Source: Streptomyces sp. R33
Lineage (GTDB): Bacteria; Actinomycetota; Actinomycetes; Streptomycetales; Streptomycetaceae
Length of the DNA stretch: 64,000 nt
Reading direction: 5' to 3'
Assembly: GCF_041200175.1 (NCBI RefSeq)
Contig: NZ_CP165727.1
Span: 2,951,501 to 3,015,500, forward strand
A model generated the notes under the pieces. The model searched no databases. It had not been told where the DNA came from and saw nothing but the letters and a program-made list of their open reading frames with translations. The translations under genes were made by a program, and so were the position numbers. Within the stretch, counting starts at the first letter, position 1. Each line of letters opens with the position of its first letter. Below are positions 45,818-53,675 of this stretch, piece after piece.

Positions 45818-46379
45818 CGGCGGAGCGGCTCGCTCCACCACCTCCGCGAAGATCGTGGTGGCGGGCGGCTTCGGCGTGGGCAAGACCACGTTCGTCGGCG
45901 CGGTCTCCGAGATCAACCCGCTGCGCACCGAAGCCGTCATGACCTCCGCGTCCGCCGGCATCGACGATCTGACCCACACCGGGGACAAGACGACCACCAC
46001 GGTCGCCATGGACTTCGGCCGCATCACCCTGGACCAGGACCTGATCCTGTACCTCTTCGGTACCCCCGGTCAGGACCGGTTCTGGTTCATGTGGGACGAC
46101 CTCGTCCGCGGCGCCATCGGCGCCGTCGTCCTCGTCGACACCCGCCGCCTCGCCGACTGCTTCCCCGCGGTCGACTACTTCGAGAACAGCGGCCTGCCCT
46201 TCGTCATCGCCCTCAACGGCTTCGACGGGCACCAGCCGTACACCCCGGAGGAAGTCCGCGAGGCCCTGCAGATCGGCCCGGACGCTCCGATCATCACCAC
46301 CGACGCCCGCCACCGCGCGGACGCCAAGAGCGCGCTCATCACGCTCGTCGAGCACGCCCTCATGGCCCGACTGCGGTAG
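45798..46379 (+). CDS. cvnD: Conservon small GTPase CvnD, second copy
   Basis: 193 residues, about 97 percent identical to the first copy by eye (differences at Thr10Ala, AIVLV/AVVLV, VVALNGFEG/VIALNGFDG and the last residue). P-loop and GTPGQDRFWFMW intact. With almost identical GTPases, cross-talk between the two conservons is likely unless CvnA or CvnC confer specificity. Confidence 0.94.
   Translation: MDFASSNGGAARSTTSAKIVVAGGFGVGKTTFVGAVSEINPLRTEAVMTSASAGIDDLTHTGDKTTTTVAMDFGRITLDQDLILYLFGTPGQDRFWFMWDDLVRGAIGAVVLVDTRRLADCFPAVDYFENSGLPFVIALNGFDGHQPYTPEEVREALQIGPDAPIITTDARHRADAKSALITLVEHALMARLR
45918..46120 (+). repeat. 203-bp block identical to 40752-40954
   Basis: Second member of the identical cvnD block; ends where GGT (copy one) and GGC (copy two) differ. 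Confidence 0.85.
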
Positions 46380-46396
46380 GCCTCCCCGTCCGGCGC

Positions 46397-46433
46397 GAAC
46401 GCCGGGATCCCTTCCACAGGGATCCCGGCGTTC
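46397..46433 (+). terminator. Terminator of the second conservon
   Basis: Perfect 15-bp stem GAACGCCGGGATCCC and complement, 7-base loop, 18 bp after cvnD and followed by CGTGTTTCC. Confidence 0.85.
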
Positions 46434-46582
46434 CGTGTTTCCTCGCCCGCGCCTGGCACGCCCCGGCCCGCGGCCCGTGGTGGGACCGTCGCGTCGACCC
46501 GATCTGCGAGCGGCGAGTTCCGAGGTGATGGGATGTCCGTGGCCGGCAGGTCGGGCAGGGCGAGGAGCCGGACACCGGTGGG

Positions 46583-46874
46583 GTGGTGGCGTGGCAGAAC
46601 CTCTCGGGCATCACGGCTATCCCAACGGCGGTGCAGCCGGCACGGCGTGCGGGTCTCGATCGAGGCCCAGGGCAACGACGCCTACGTCAAGGTCCTCACC
46701 ACCACCGGCCGCGTGTACCAGTTGCACGTCGGCATCGAGGGGCAGAGCTTCGATCCCGACACCGAGCAGGGATGGGTTCTCCAGAACACCACCCCCACCC
46801 TGCGCCGGGGCAGCGGTGTCGACCCCTTCAGCGGGGATCTCTCGTACGGCTTCTCGCCGAACCGGACCGAGTGA
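46583..46874 (+). pseudogene. Probable gene remnant with a frame break
   Basis: The 571-bp stretch between cvnD and accE is not clean spacer. One frame gives VAWQNLSGITAIPTAVQ from 46583; about 60 bp on, the next frame gives a protein-like tail, VSIEAQGNDAYVKVLTTTG then RVYQLHVG and NTTPTLRRGSGVDPFSGD, up to the stop at 46872. Joined by a one-base shift they read as the end of a secreted or surface beta-rich protein. A short intact gene starting at 46533 or at the internal GTG is the alternative. I cannot name the family. Confidence 0.35.
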
Positions 46875-46901
46875 CCCGGACCGACACCCGCCCGGGCACG
46901 G

Positions 46902-46942
46902 CGAAGCCCCCGTCCGTACACGGCGTACGGACGGGGGCTTCG
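46902..46942. terminator. Terminator shared by the remnant and accE
   Basis: Perfect 18-bp stem CGAAGCCCCCGTCCGTAC and complement, 5-base loop, 8 bp beyond the accE stop on the minus strand. Confidence 0.85.
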
Positions 46943-46950
46943 TACCGGGA

Positions 46951-47154
46951 CTAGCCCTGCCAGCTGTGCGGGGCGCGGAAGCCGGGGGTGCGCTCCAGGC
47001 GGCGCCAGCGGGCCTGGGAGCCGGTGCGGTGCACCGGGCGGGCCTGCGGGGTGGCCGCGGCGCGGGCCAGCAGGATCGCGGTGATCGCGGCCAGCTCCTC
47101 GGGGGCGGCGTGGCCCTTCTCGACGCGCAGCAGGGTGTCGGCGGTCTTGCTCAT
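46951..47154 (-). CDS. accE: Acyl-CoA carboxylase epsilon subunit
   Basis: 67 residues (MSKTADTLLRVEKGHAAPEE, AAITAILLARAA, RRLERTPGFRAPHSWQG). Matches the small epsilon subunits of actinobacterial acyl-CoA carboxylases, which bind alpha and beta subunits and raise activity; the C-terminal SW motif is typical. GGAG lies upstream of the ATG. It starts 23 bp after the accB stop. Confidence 0.9.
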   Translation of the reverse strand: MSKTADTLLRVEKGHAAPEELAAITAILLARAAATPQARPVHRTGSQARWRRLERTPGFRAPHSWQG

Positions 47155-47177
47155 GGGTGGCAGGTCTCCTTCGCTGG

Positions 47178-48761
47178 TTACTGCGGCGGGTTGCCGTGCT
47201 TGCGGGACGGCAGGTCGGCGTGCTTGCTGCGGAGCATCGCCAGTGCGCTGATCAGGGTTTCGCGGGTCTCCGCCGGGTCGATGACGTCGTCGACGAGACC
47301 GCGTTCGGCGGCGTAGTACGGGTGCATCAGCTCGGCCTTGTACTCCTTGACCATGCGCGCGCGCATCGCCTCGGGGTCCTCGGCCTCCGCGATCTGCTTG
47401 CGGAAGATGACGTTCGCAGCGCCCTCGGCGCCCATGACCGCAATCTCGTTGGTCGGCCAGGCGTACGTGATGTCCGCGCCGATGGACTGGGAGTCCATGA
47501 CGATGTACGCGCCGCCGTAGGCCTTGCGCAGGATCAGCGAGATCCGCGGGACCGTGGCGTTGCAGTACGCGTACAGGAGCTTGGCGCCGTGGCGGATGAT
47601 GCCGCCGTGCTCCTGGTCGACGCCCGGCAGGAAGCCGGGGACGTCCAGCAGCGTGATGATCGGGATGTTGAAGGCGTCGCACATCTGGACGAAGCGCGCG
47701 GCCTTCTCGGAGGCCTCGATGTCCAGGACGCCGGCGAGGTGGCCGGGCTGGTTGGCGACGATGCCGACGACCTGGCCGTCGAGCCGGGCCAGGGCGCAGA
47801 TGATGTTGCGGGCCCAGCGCTCGTGGATCTCGAGGACGTCGCCTTCGTCGACGAGCTCCTCGATCACCTTGAGCATGTCGTACGGGCGGTTGCCGTCCGC
47901 GGGTACCAGGTCCAGCAGGACGTCCGAGCGCCGGTCGGCGGGGTCGGAGGTCTCGTGGACCGGCGGGTTCTCCCGGTTGTTGGAGGGCAGCATCGAGATG
48001 AGGTAGCGCACCTCGGAGATGCAGGTCTCCTCGTCGTCGTACGCGAAGTGCGCGACGCCGGAGGTCTCTGCGTGCACATCGGCGCCGCCGAGGCCGTTCT
48101 GGGAGATCTCCTCACCGGTGACGGCACGGACGACGTCGGGGCCGGTGATGAACATCTGCGAGGTCTCGCGGACCATGAACACGAAGTCCGTCAGGGCCGG
48201 CGAGTACGCGGCGCCGCCGGCGCACGGGCCCAGCATGACCGAGATCTGCGGGATGACACCCGAGGCCCTGGTGTTGCGCTGGAAGATGCCGCCGTAGCCG
48301 GCGAGCGCGGAGACGCCCTCCTGGATGCGGGCGCCGGCGCCGTCGTTCAGGGAGACCAGCGGAGCACCGGCCGCGATGGCCATGTCCATGATCTTGTGGA
48401 TCTTCGTGGCGTGGGCCTCGCCCAGGGCGCCGCCGAAGATGCGGAAGTCGTGCGCGTAGACGAAGACCGTGCGGCCCTCGACCGTGCCCCAGCCGGTGAT
48501 GACACCGTCGGTGTAGGGCTTCTTGCTCTCGAGGCCGAAACCGGTCGCCCGGTGGCGGCGCAGCTGCTCGACCTCCTTGAAGGAACCCTCGTCGAGCAGC
48601 AGCGCGATGCGCTCGCGCGCGGTCAGCTTGCCCTTGGCGTGCTGCGCCTCGGTCGCCCGGTCACTGGGTCCACGCCGCGCCTGCTCACGCAGGGAGTGCA
48701 GCTCGGCCACGCGCCCGCGGGCGTCCGTCGGCTCGCTCGGAGTCTGGTCCACAACGGTCAT
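47178..48761 (-). CDS. accB: Acyl-CoA (acetyl/propionyl-CoA) carboxylase beta subunit
   Basis: 527 residues, carboxyltransferase of the crotonase superfamily. Oxyanion hole regions SLNDGAGARIQEGV (near 135) and LRKAYGGAYIVM (near 420); KLTARERIALLLD near 48 and the ending SRKHGNPPQ are typical. It transfers carboxyl from biotin to acetyl- or propionyl-CoA, giving malonyl- or methylmalonyl-CoA. The alpha (biotin) subunit is encoded elsewhere. I recognise this as AccB of the AccA2-AccB-AccE complex of S. coelicolor type. Diverges from YceI with 258 bp between. Confidence 0.95.
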   Translation of the reverse strand: MTVVDQTPSEPTDARGRVAELHSLREQARRGPSDRATEAQHAKGKLTARERIALLLDEGSFKEVEQLRRHRATGFGLESKKPYTDGVITGWGTVEGRTVFVYAHDFRIFGGALGEAHATKIHKIMDMAIAAGAPLVSLNDGAGARIQEGVSALAGYGGIFQRNTRASGVIPQISVMLGPCAGGAAYSPALTDFVFMVRETSQMFITGPDVVRAVTGEEISQNGLGGADVHAETSGVAHFAYDDEETCISEVRYLISMLPSNNRENPPVHETSDPADRRSDVLLDLVPADGNRPYDMLKVIEELVDEGDVLEIHERWARNIICALARLDGQVVGIVANQPGHLAGVLDIEASEKAARFVQMCDAFNIPIITLLDVPGFLPGVDQEHGGIIRHGAKLLYAYCNATVPRISLILRKAYGGAYIVMDSQSIGADITYAWPTNEIAVMGAEGAANVIFRKQIAEAEDPEAMRARMVKEYKAELMHPYYAAERGLVDDVIDPAETRETLISALAMLRSKHADLPSRKHGNPPQ

Positions 48762-48890
48762 GTATCGACCTTACGAAGCGGTCGAAGAAAAACCTCCGTT
48801 GGTTCCACACAGTCTCGGGTGTGTTCCGCTGTCCGGCCCGGACAGAACCGCCACGTGATGCGCGGACACCACCAGGCGGGACCGCCCTCC

Positions 48891-48909
48891 TTTGTGGAGT
48901 GTCCACAAA
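48891..48909. promoter_or_regulatory. Palindrome between accB and yceI genes
   Basis: TTTGTGGA-GTG-TCCACAAA, perfect 8-bp arms, 130 bp from accB and about 45 bp before the yceI promoter. Looks like a dimeric repressor site; the regulator is unknown. Confidence 0.45.
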
Positions 48910-48933
48910 TCGGCGCGACACGACCCCAGAATG

Positions 48934-48983
48934 TTGAAATTTGAACGGAATAGGTCTAGCGTCGTTCTCGTTGAAAGTTCAAC
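48934..48983 (+). promoter_or_regulatory. yceI promoter and operator-like repeat
   Basis: TTGAAA (48934-48939), 17 bp, TAGCGT (48957-48962) form a good housekeeping-type promoter. GTTGAAAGTTCAAC (48970-48983), a perfect 6-bp inverted repeat, sits at the expected transcription start, where a repressor would block initiation. TTGAA also recurs in and beside the -35 box. Confidence 0.5.
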
Positions 48984-49019
48984 CAACACCGAGCAGGGCA
49001 TCCCCCCAAGGAGCAGATC

Positions 49020-49631
49020 ATGGGTCTCTTCACCCGCCGCAGCCAGGACACCACCAACGCCGCCGTCGCCACCCTCGAGGTGGACCCGGCCCTGGCCGCC
49101 CTCACCGGCGACTACGTCATCGACGCCGCCCACAGCAGCATCGGCTTCACCGTCCGCCACGCCATGGTGACCAACGTCCGCGGCAGCTTCGCCGACTACG
49201 CCGGCACCCTGCAGCTGGACGGCAGCGACCCGGCCCGCTCCGCCGCCTCCCTCGAGGTGAAGGTCGCCTCCGTGGACACCGGCATCGCCGACCGCGACGG
49301 CCACCTGCGCAGCGGGGACTTCTTCGACACGGAGTCCTTCCCGCTGATGACCTTCCGCTCCACCGAGGCGGCCCAGCTCGGCGGCGACAAGTACCGCATC
49401 ACCGGCGAGCTGACGATCAAGGACGTGACGCGCCCGCTCTCCATCGACCTGGAGTTCAACGGCTCGGCCACCGACGTCTACGGCAACGAGCGCGTCGGCT
49501 TCGAGGGCTCCGCCGAGATCCTGCGCTCCGACTGGGGCCTGACCTGGAACGCCGCGCTGGAGGCCGGCGGCGTCATGGTCAGCGACAAGGTGAAGCTGAC
49601 CTTCGACATCTCGGCCATCAAGCAGGCCTGA
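49020..49631 (+). CDS. YceI-family protein
   Basis: 203 residues. YceI lipocalin-like domain at about 28-200: DYVIDAAHSSIGFTVRHAMV, VRGSFADYAGTL, GDFFDTESFPLMTFRS and WNAALEAGGVMVSDKVKLT. No signal peptide, so cytoplasmic, as in other actinobacteria. YceI proteins bind polyisoprenoids; a physiological role in stress is inferred elsewhere. Single gene with its own promoter and operator-like repeat. Confidence 0.92.
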   Translation: MGLFTRRSQDTTNAAVATLEVDPALAALTGDYVIDAAHSSIGFTVRHAMVTNVRGSFADYAGTLQLDGSDPARSAASLEVKVASVDTGIADRDGHLRSGDFFDTESFPLMTFRSTEAAQLGGDKYRITGELTIKDVTRPLSIDLEFNGSATDVYGNERVGFEGSAEILRSDWGLTWNAALEAGGVMVSDKVKLTFDISAIKQA

Positions 49632-49665
49632 CCCGCCTGACTCACCGCCGGGACCGGGGGCGGTC

Positions 49666-51012
49666 CTAGAAGCCGCCCCCACCGTCGAAGCCGCCGCCTC
49701 CGTCGAACCCACCGCCGCCGCCGAAGTCCCCTCCCCCGAAGTCGGAGGAGTTGAAGTCGGCGCCGGAGTAGTCCCCGCCGTCGTAGCCGCCCATGTCGGA
49801 GGCGTAGGCGGGGCTCGACATCATCGAGCCGAGCAGCGTGCCCACGAGCAGGCCGGGCAGGATGCCGCCGCCGAAGTATCCGCCCGCCCAGGGGCCGTAC
49901 GCCGGGCCCGCGTCGTAGTACGGGCGCGGCCCGTACTCGGTGTCGACCGTGCGGACCATCGGGTCCTTGCCCTCGCGCAGGCGGACGGCGTCCGCAGCAC
50001 ACACGGGGACGGTACGCGCCGCCCCGCCGGCCGGCGCCCAGTCGGCGTCCTGCGCACTCGGCCCGTGCCGCGGGTCGAAGAAGCAGGGCGAACGGCGCTC
50101 GGGCAACGGCCTGCCCTCACGGCGGGCGTCGAGGCTCGCCAGCGCGAACCGGCCGTCCTCCAGGGCCTGGGTGACTCCCCTGACCTCGTCGGGGTGCCGG
50201 ACCGAGGCCATGACGTCCTTGGCCTTCTCGTACGAGTCGAGGCCCTTTTCGTAGTCCGCCCGCATGGCGTCGTCCGCGCCGGGCTCACCGGGGTGGAAGT
50301 CCAGCCGGTCGAGTTCCTCGCCGAACGCGGTGATGTCCTCGTCGACGACCACGCGCAGCTTCTCGATGGCCTCGCGCTCCGCCTCTTCCTTCTTCTTGCG
50401 GTTGCGGCGCACCAGCGCGTACGCACCGCCGCCGCCGATCGCGGCCACCGCGCCGAGCGTGATCAGCCCGCCGACCGGGACCCCGCCGCCGCTGCCGGAG
50501 TCGCCCCAGGAGGCCGGGGCTCCGCCCTTGGCCTGGGCCAGGGCCTGGTCCACGAAGTTGTTGAGCTGCGTGCCCGCGTCCACGGGCCCGCCGGCCTTCA
50601 CGGCATCGGTCAGGTTGCGGACGGCGTTGGTGGGCATGACCGCCCGGTCGGCGCCCGCGTTGAAGCCGTCGCCGAGCCGGATCGCGTAGAGCCCGGTGAT
50701 GCCCGTCTCGGCCCGGACCGTACGCAGAACGCTGTCGGCGGGGAACTCCGCGGTGGCCGGCAGCACGGCGACGAACACCGGCTTCCCGGCGTCCTTGATC
50801 TTCTTCGCCAGTGCGTCCGCCTGGGCCTTCGGCAGCTGCGCCTCGGCGCGGGGGTCCACGTAGACCGGGCCCTGCTTGAGGGCCTCCGCCACGGCAGCGG
50901 GTCCGGTGGCCGCCGATGCCTGCGGGGCGGCCACGAGGGCGGTCGCGGACAGGGCCAGCAGCAGACCGGCCAGCAGCCGGCCGGAACGTACGGGTATCAG
51001 CCTGGTCCTCAT
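49666..51012 (-). CDS. Secreted/membrane protein with glycine-rich tail
   Basis: 448 residues. Signal peptide 1-35 (LLAGLLLALSATALVAAPQASA), an extracellular alpha/beta domain (about 40-170, VFVAVLPATAEFP, GLYAIRLGDGF) resembling TPM-type domains, one membrane segment at about 180-200 (GGLITLGAVAAIGGGGAYAL) followed by RRNRKKK, a charged helical cytosolic part, CFFDPRHGP, and a terminal FDGGGG repeat tail. Topology is therefore N-out, C-in. No enzyme motif recognised. Converges on yceI with 34 bp between stops. Confidence 0.75.
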   Translation of the reverse strand: MRTRLIPVRSGRLLAGLLLALSATALVAAPQASAATGPAAVAEALKQGPVYVDPRAEAQLPKAQADALAKKIKDAGKPVFVAVLPATAEFPADSVLRTVRAETGITGLYAIRLGDGFNAGADRAVMPTNAVRNLTDAVKAGGPVDAGTQLNNFVDQALAQAKGGAPASWGDSGSGGGVPVGGLITLGAVAAIGGGGAYALVRRNRKKKEEAEREAIEKLRVVVDEDITAFGEELDRLDFHPGEPGADDAMRADYEKGLDSYEKAKDVMASVRHPDEVRGVTQALEDGRFALASLDARREGRPLPERRSPCFFDPRHGPSAQDADWAPAGGAARTVPVCAADAVRLREGKDPMVRTVDTEYGPRPYYDAGPAYGPWAGGYFGGGILPGLLVGTLLGSMMSSPAYASDMGGYDGGDYSGADFNSSDFGGGDFGGGGGFDGGGGFDGGGGF

Positions 51013-51061
51013 GTCCCCGACGCTACCGGAACCGCCACTTTCCTGTGTGAGCTGGACATAA

Positions 51062-51106
51062 ACCCCACCCCCCCTGCCCCCCGTCCTGGGGCAGGGGGGG
51101 TGGGGT
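51062..51106 (-). terminator. cimA terminator
   Basis: Perfect 19-bp stem ACCCCACCCCCCCTGCCCC and complement, 7-base loop, 14 bp after the cimA stop. Confidence 0.9.
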
Positions 51107-51119
51107 GAGTCCGGCTCGG

Positions 51120-52742
51120 CTACTCGGCGGGTTCCACGCCGGCGTGGAGGAGCCCGTAGGTGATGGCGTCCTCCAGGGCCTGCCAGGACGCGGCGATCAC
51201 GTTGGGGGCCACTCCCACCGTCGACCACTCGCGGCTGCCGTCCGTCGTGGCGATCAGGACGCGGGTCGTGGATTCCGTGCCGTGCTTGCCCTCCAGGATG
51301 CGGACCTTGTAGTCGATCAGCTCGAACTTGGCCAGCTGGGGGTAGAAGCGCTCCAGTGCGACCCGCAGCGCCCGGTCCAGGGCGTTGACCGGGCCGTTGC
51401 CCTCCGCCGTGGCGACGATCCGCTCGCCCTTGGCCCACAGCTTGACCGTGGCCTCGTTGGCGTGGGTGCCGTCCGGGCGGTCCTCGACGATGGCCCGCCA
51501 GGACTCCGTACGGAAGTACTTGCGGGCGCGGCCCTCGACCTCCGCACGCAGCAGCAGTTCGAAGGAGGCGTCGGCGGCCTCGTACGTGTAGCCCGAGAGC
51601 TCCCGCTCCTTGACCCGCTCGACGACCCGGGAGACCAGCGCGCGGTCCCCGCCGAGGTCGACGCCGAGCTCCTTGCCCTTGAGCTCGATGGAGGCGCGCC
51701 CGGCCATGTCGGAGACCAGCATCCGCATGGTGTTGCCGACCCGCTCCGGGTCGATGTGCTGGTACAGGTCCGGGTCGACCTTGATGGCCGAGGCGTGCAG
51801 GCCCGCCTTGTGCGCGAAGGCCGAGACGCCGACGTACGGCTGGTGCGTGGAAGGGGTCAGGTTCACGACCTCGGCGATGGCGTGCGAGATGCGGGTCATC
51901 TCGGCGAGCGCACCGACCGGCAGCACCTGGCGCCCGTACTTGATCTCCAGCGCGGCCACGACGGGGAAGAGGTTGGCGTTGCCGACCCGCTCGCCGTAGC
52001 CGTTCGCCGTGCACTGCACGTGCGTGGCGCCGGCGTCGACGGCGGCCAGGGTGTTGGCGACGGCGCAGCCGGTGTCGTCCTGGGCGTGGATGCCCAGGCG
52101 CGCCCCGGTGTCGGCGAGTACGGTCGCGACGGTCGCCGTGACCTGGGCCGGCAGCATGCCGCCGTTGGTGTCGCAGAGGATGACGACGTCGGCACCGGCC
52201 TCGTGGGCGGTGCGCACGACGGACTTCGCGTACTCCGCGTTGGCCCGGTAGCCGTCGAAGAAGTGCTCGCAGTCGACGAAGACGCGGCGGCCCTGGGCGA
52301 CCAGGTGGGAGACCGTGTCCCGGACCATCTCCAGGTTCTCGTCCAGCGTGGTGCGCAGGGCGAGCTCGACGTGCCGGTCGTGGGACTTGGCGACCAGGGT
52401 GATCACCGGGGCCCCCGACTCGAGCAGGGCCCGCACCTGCGGGTCCTCGGCGGCCGAGCCGCCCGCCCGCCGGGTCGCGCCGAAGGCGACCAGCTGGGCG
52501 TGCTTGAAGTCGATCTCGGCCCGGGCGCGGGCGAAGAACTCGGTGTCGCGGGGATTGGCGCCCGGCCAGCCGCCCTCGATGAAGCCCACTCCGAAGTCGT
52601 CCAGGTGCCGCGCGATCGTCAGCTTGTCGGCGACGGTGAGGTTGATGCCCTCACGCTGGGCGCCGTCGCGCAGGGTGGTGTCGAAGACGTGGAAGCCATC
52701 GTCGGGACCCTGAGCCGGCGCTGTCGCCTCTGTCGTCGTCAT
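51120..52742 (-). CDS. cimA: Citramalate synthase
   Basis: 540 residues. HMGL-like TIM barrel: VFDTTLRDGAQREGINLTV at the N-terminus, HAQDDTGCAVANTLAAVDAG and QCTANGYGERVGNANL (metal and catalytic sites), then the LeuA-type dimer/regulatory domain from about 400. Condenses pyruvate and acetyl-CoA to (R)-citramalate, a threonine-independent route to 2-oxobutyrate and isoleucine. Homocitrate or isopropylmalate synthase are alternatives, but length and motifs fit CimA. Start at ATG 52740-52742 with AGGAG upstream. Confidence 0.92.
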   Translation of the reverse strand: MTTTEATAPAQGPDDGFHVFDTTLRDGAQREGINLTVADKLTIARHLDDFGVGFIEGGWPGANPRDTEFFARARAEIDFKHAQLVAFGATRRAGGSAAEDPQVRALLESGAPVITLVAKSHDRHVELALRTTLDENLEMVRDTVSHLVAQGRRVFVDCEHFFDGYRANAEYAKSVVRTAHEAGADVVILCDTNGGMLPAQVTATVATVLADTGARLGIHAQDDTGCAVANTLAAVDAGATHVQCTANGYGERVGNANLFPVVAALEIKYGRQVLPVGALAEMTRISHAIAEVVNLTPSTHQPYVGVSAFAHKAGLHASAIKVDPDLYQHIDPERVGNTMRMLVSDMAGRASIELKGKELGVDLGGDRALVSRVVERVKERELSGYTYEAADASFELLLRAEVEGRARKYFRTESWRAIVEDRPDGTHANEATVKLWAKGERIVATAEGNGPVNALDRALRVALERFYPQLAKFELIDYKVRILEGKHGTESTTRVLIATTDGSREWSTVGVAPNVIAASWQALEDAITYGLLHAGVEPAE

Positions 52743-52862
52743 GCTGATCTGACTCCTGTCGGATGAGTGGTTCCGGATACCCGCCCCAGGGCAGGCCGCC
52801 GCCACTGCCCCCATCATCCCGCGCAGTGCGTTCCCGGCAGGAATGGAGCCGGGAAACGAAAA

Positions 52863-52886
52863 GACCTCTCGCGGGTGCGAGAGGTC
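52863..52886 (-). terminator. Intrinsic terminator between tetR and cimA
   Basis: Perfect 10-bp stem GACCTCTCGC/GCGAGAGGTC with a 4-base loop, followed on the minus strand by TTTTCGTTT. About 150 bp after the TetR gene and 120 bp before cimA. It most simply ends the urease/tetR transcript; an attenuator of cimA is possible but no competing fold is evident. A second inverted repeat, GTGGCCGCT/AGCGGCCAC, lies at 52908-52948. Confidence 0.8.
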
Positions 52887-53037
52887 TGCGCGCGGGTCTG
52901 AGGCACGGTGGCCGCTTCCGCGAAGGTTTTCCACGGTTCAGCGGCCACTGCGGACCGGCGCGCTGCTGTCCATAATCATGAGCTGAGCAGGCACATCCGC
53001 AGTGTGTCATACCGTCTCACCGCAAGAGCGGCGCGTC

Positions 53038-53646
53038 TCACGATACGAGAGCCTCGTCGAGGAATTCCGAGACGTGGGCCAGGATGTCCGCCCGCCCTAT
53101 CCCGGGCAGGCCGACGGCGACCTGGATGCTGAACCCGTCGAGCAGGGCCCGCAGCCGGGCGCCGAAGCGGTCGGGGTCCACGGGGCGGAACTCCCCGCGG
53201 GAGATGCCCTCGGCGAGCAGGGCGACCAGGTCGCGGTGCCAGGCGCCCTCGATGGCGGCCTGGCGTTCGCGTTCCTGCGGGCCGGCGTTCTGCGAGCGGT
53301 TCCAGACCTCCAGCCACAGGGTCCAGTGCGGGTCCCGGGCCTCCTCGGGCACGTACAGGTCCACGTACGCCTGCAGGCGCTCGCGCGCCGGGCCGCGGCG
53401 GGACAGCAGGGCCCGCCGCTTCGCGCCCAGGGCCGCCTCGCTCCACTCCAGCGTCTGCAGCAGGAGCTCGTCCTTGCTGCCGAAGTAGTAGAGGAGGTGG
53501 CCGCTGCTCATGCCGACCTGGCGGCCCAGCCCGGCCATGGTCAGGCCCTCCAGGCCGCGCTCGGCGATCGTGGCCATGGCGGCGACGAGTACGTCCTCGC
53601 GCGGCGGCGCGTTCTTCCGCACCGCGCGCACTCCACCCGCCGCCAT
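53038..53646 (-). CDS. TetR/AcrR-family regulator
   Basis: 202 residues. HTH at about 17-62 (VLVAAMATIAERGLEGLTM, GRQVGMSSGHLLYYFGSKDE); the C-terminal part resembles BetI-type ligand domains (DPHWTLWLEVWN). Last gene of the operon ureAB-ureC-aguA-tetR, 29 bp after aguA. The inverted repeat at 57261-57279 in front of the operon is the natural candidate for its operator. Ligand might be agmatine, putrescine or a nucleobase product; inference only. Confidence 0.88.
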   Translation of the reverse strand: MAAGGVRAVRKNAPPREDVLVAAMATIAERGLEGLTMAGLGRQVGMSSGHLLYYFGSKDELLLQTLEWSEAALGAKRRALLSRRGPARERLQAYVDLYVPEEARDPHWTLWLEVWNRSQNAGPQERERQAAIEGAWHRDLVALLAEGISRGEFRPVDPDRFGARLRALLDGFSIQVAVGLPGIGRADILAHVSEFLDEALVS

Positions 53647-53675
53647 GGGCCACTCCTTCGTCGATCCGCCTCGGG

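Noticed and set aside
52863..52979. Possible attenuator of cimA: a 13-codon frame (52938-52979) plus two hairpins
   Set aside because: The two hairpins do not share arms, so no mutually exclusive fold is evident; the peptide has one Ile and one Val and no ribosome site. The T-rich hairpin is better explained as the end of the upstream tetR transcript.
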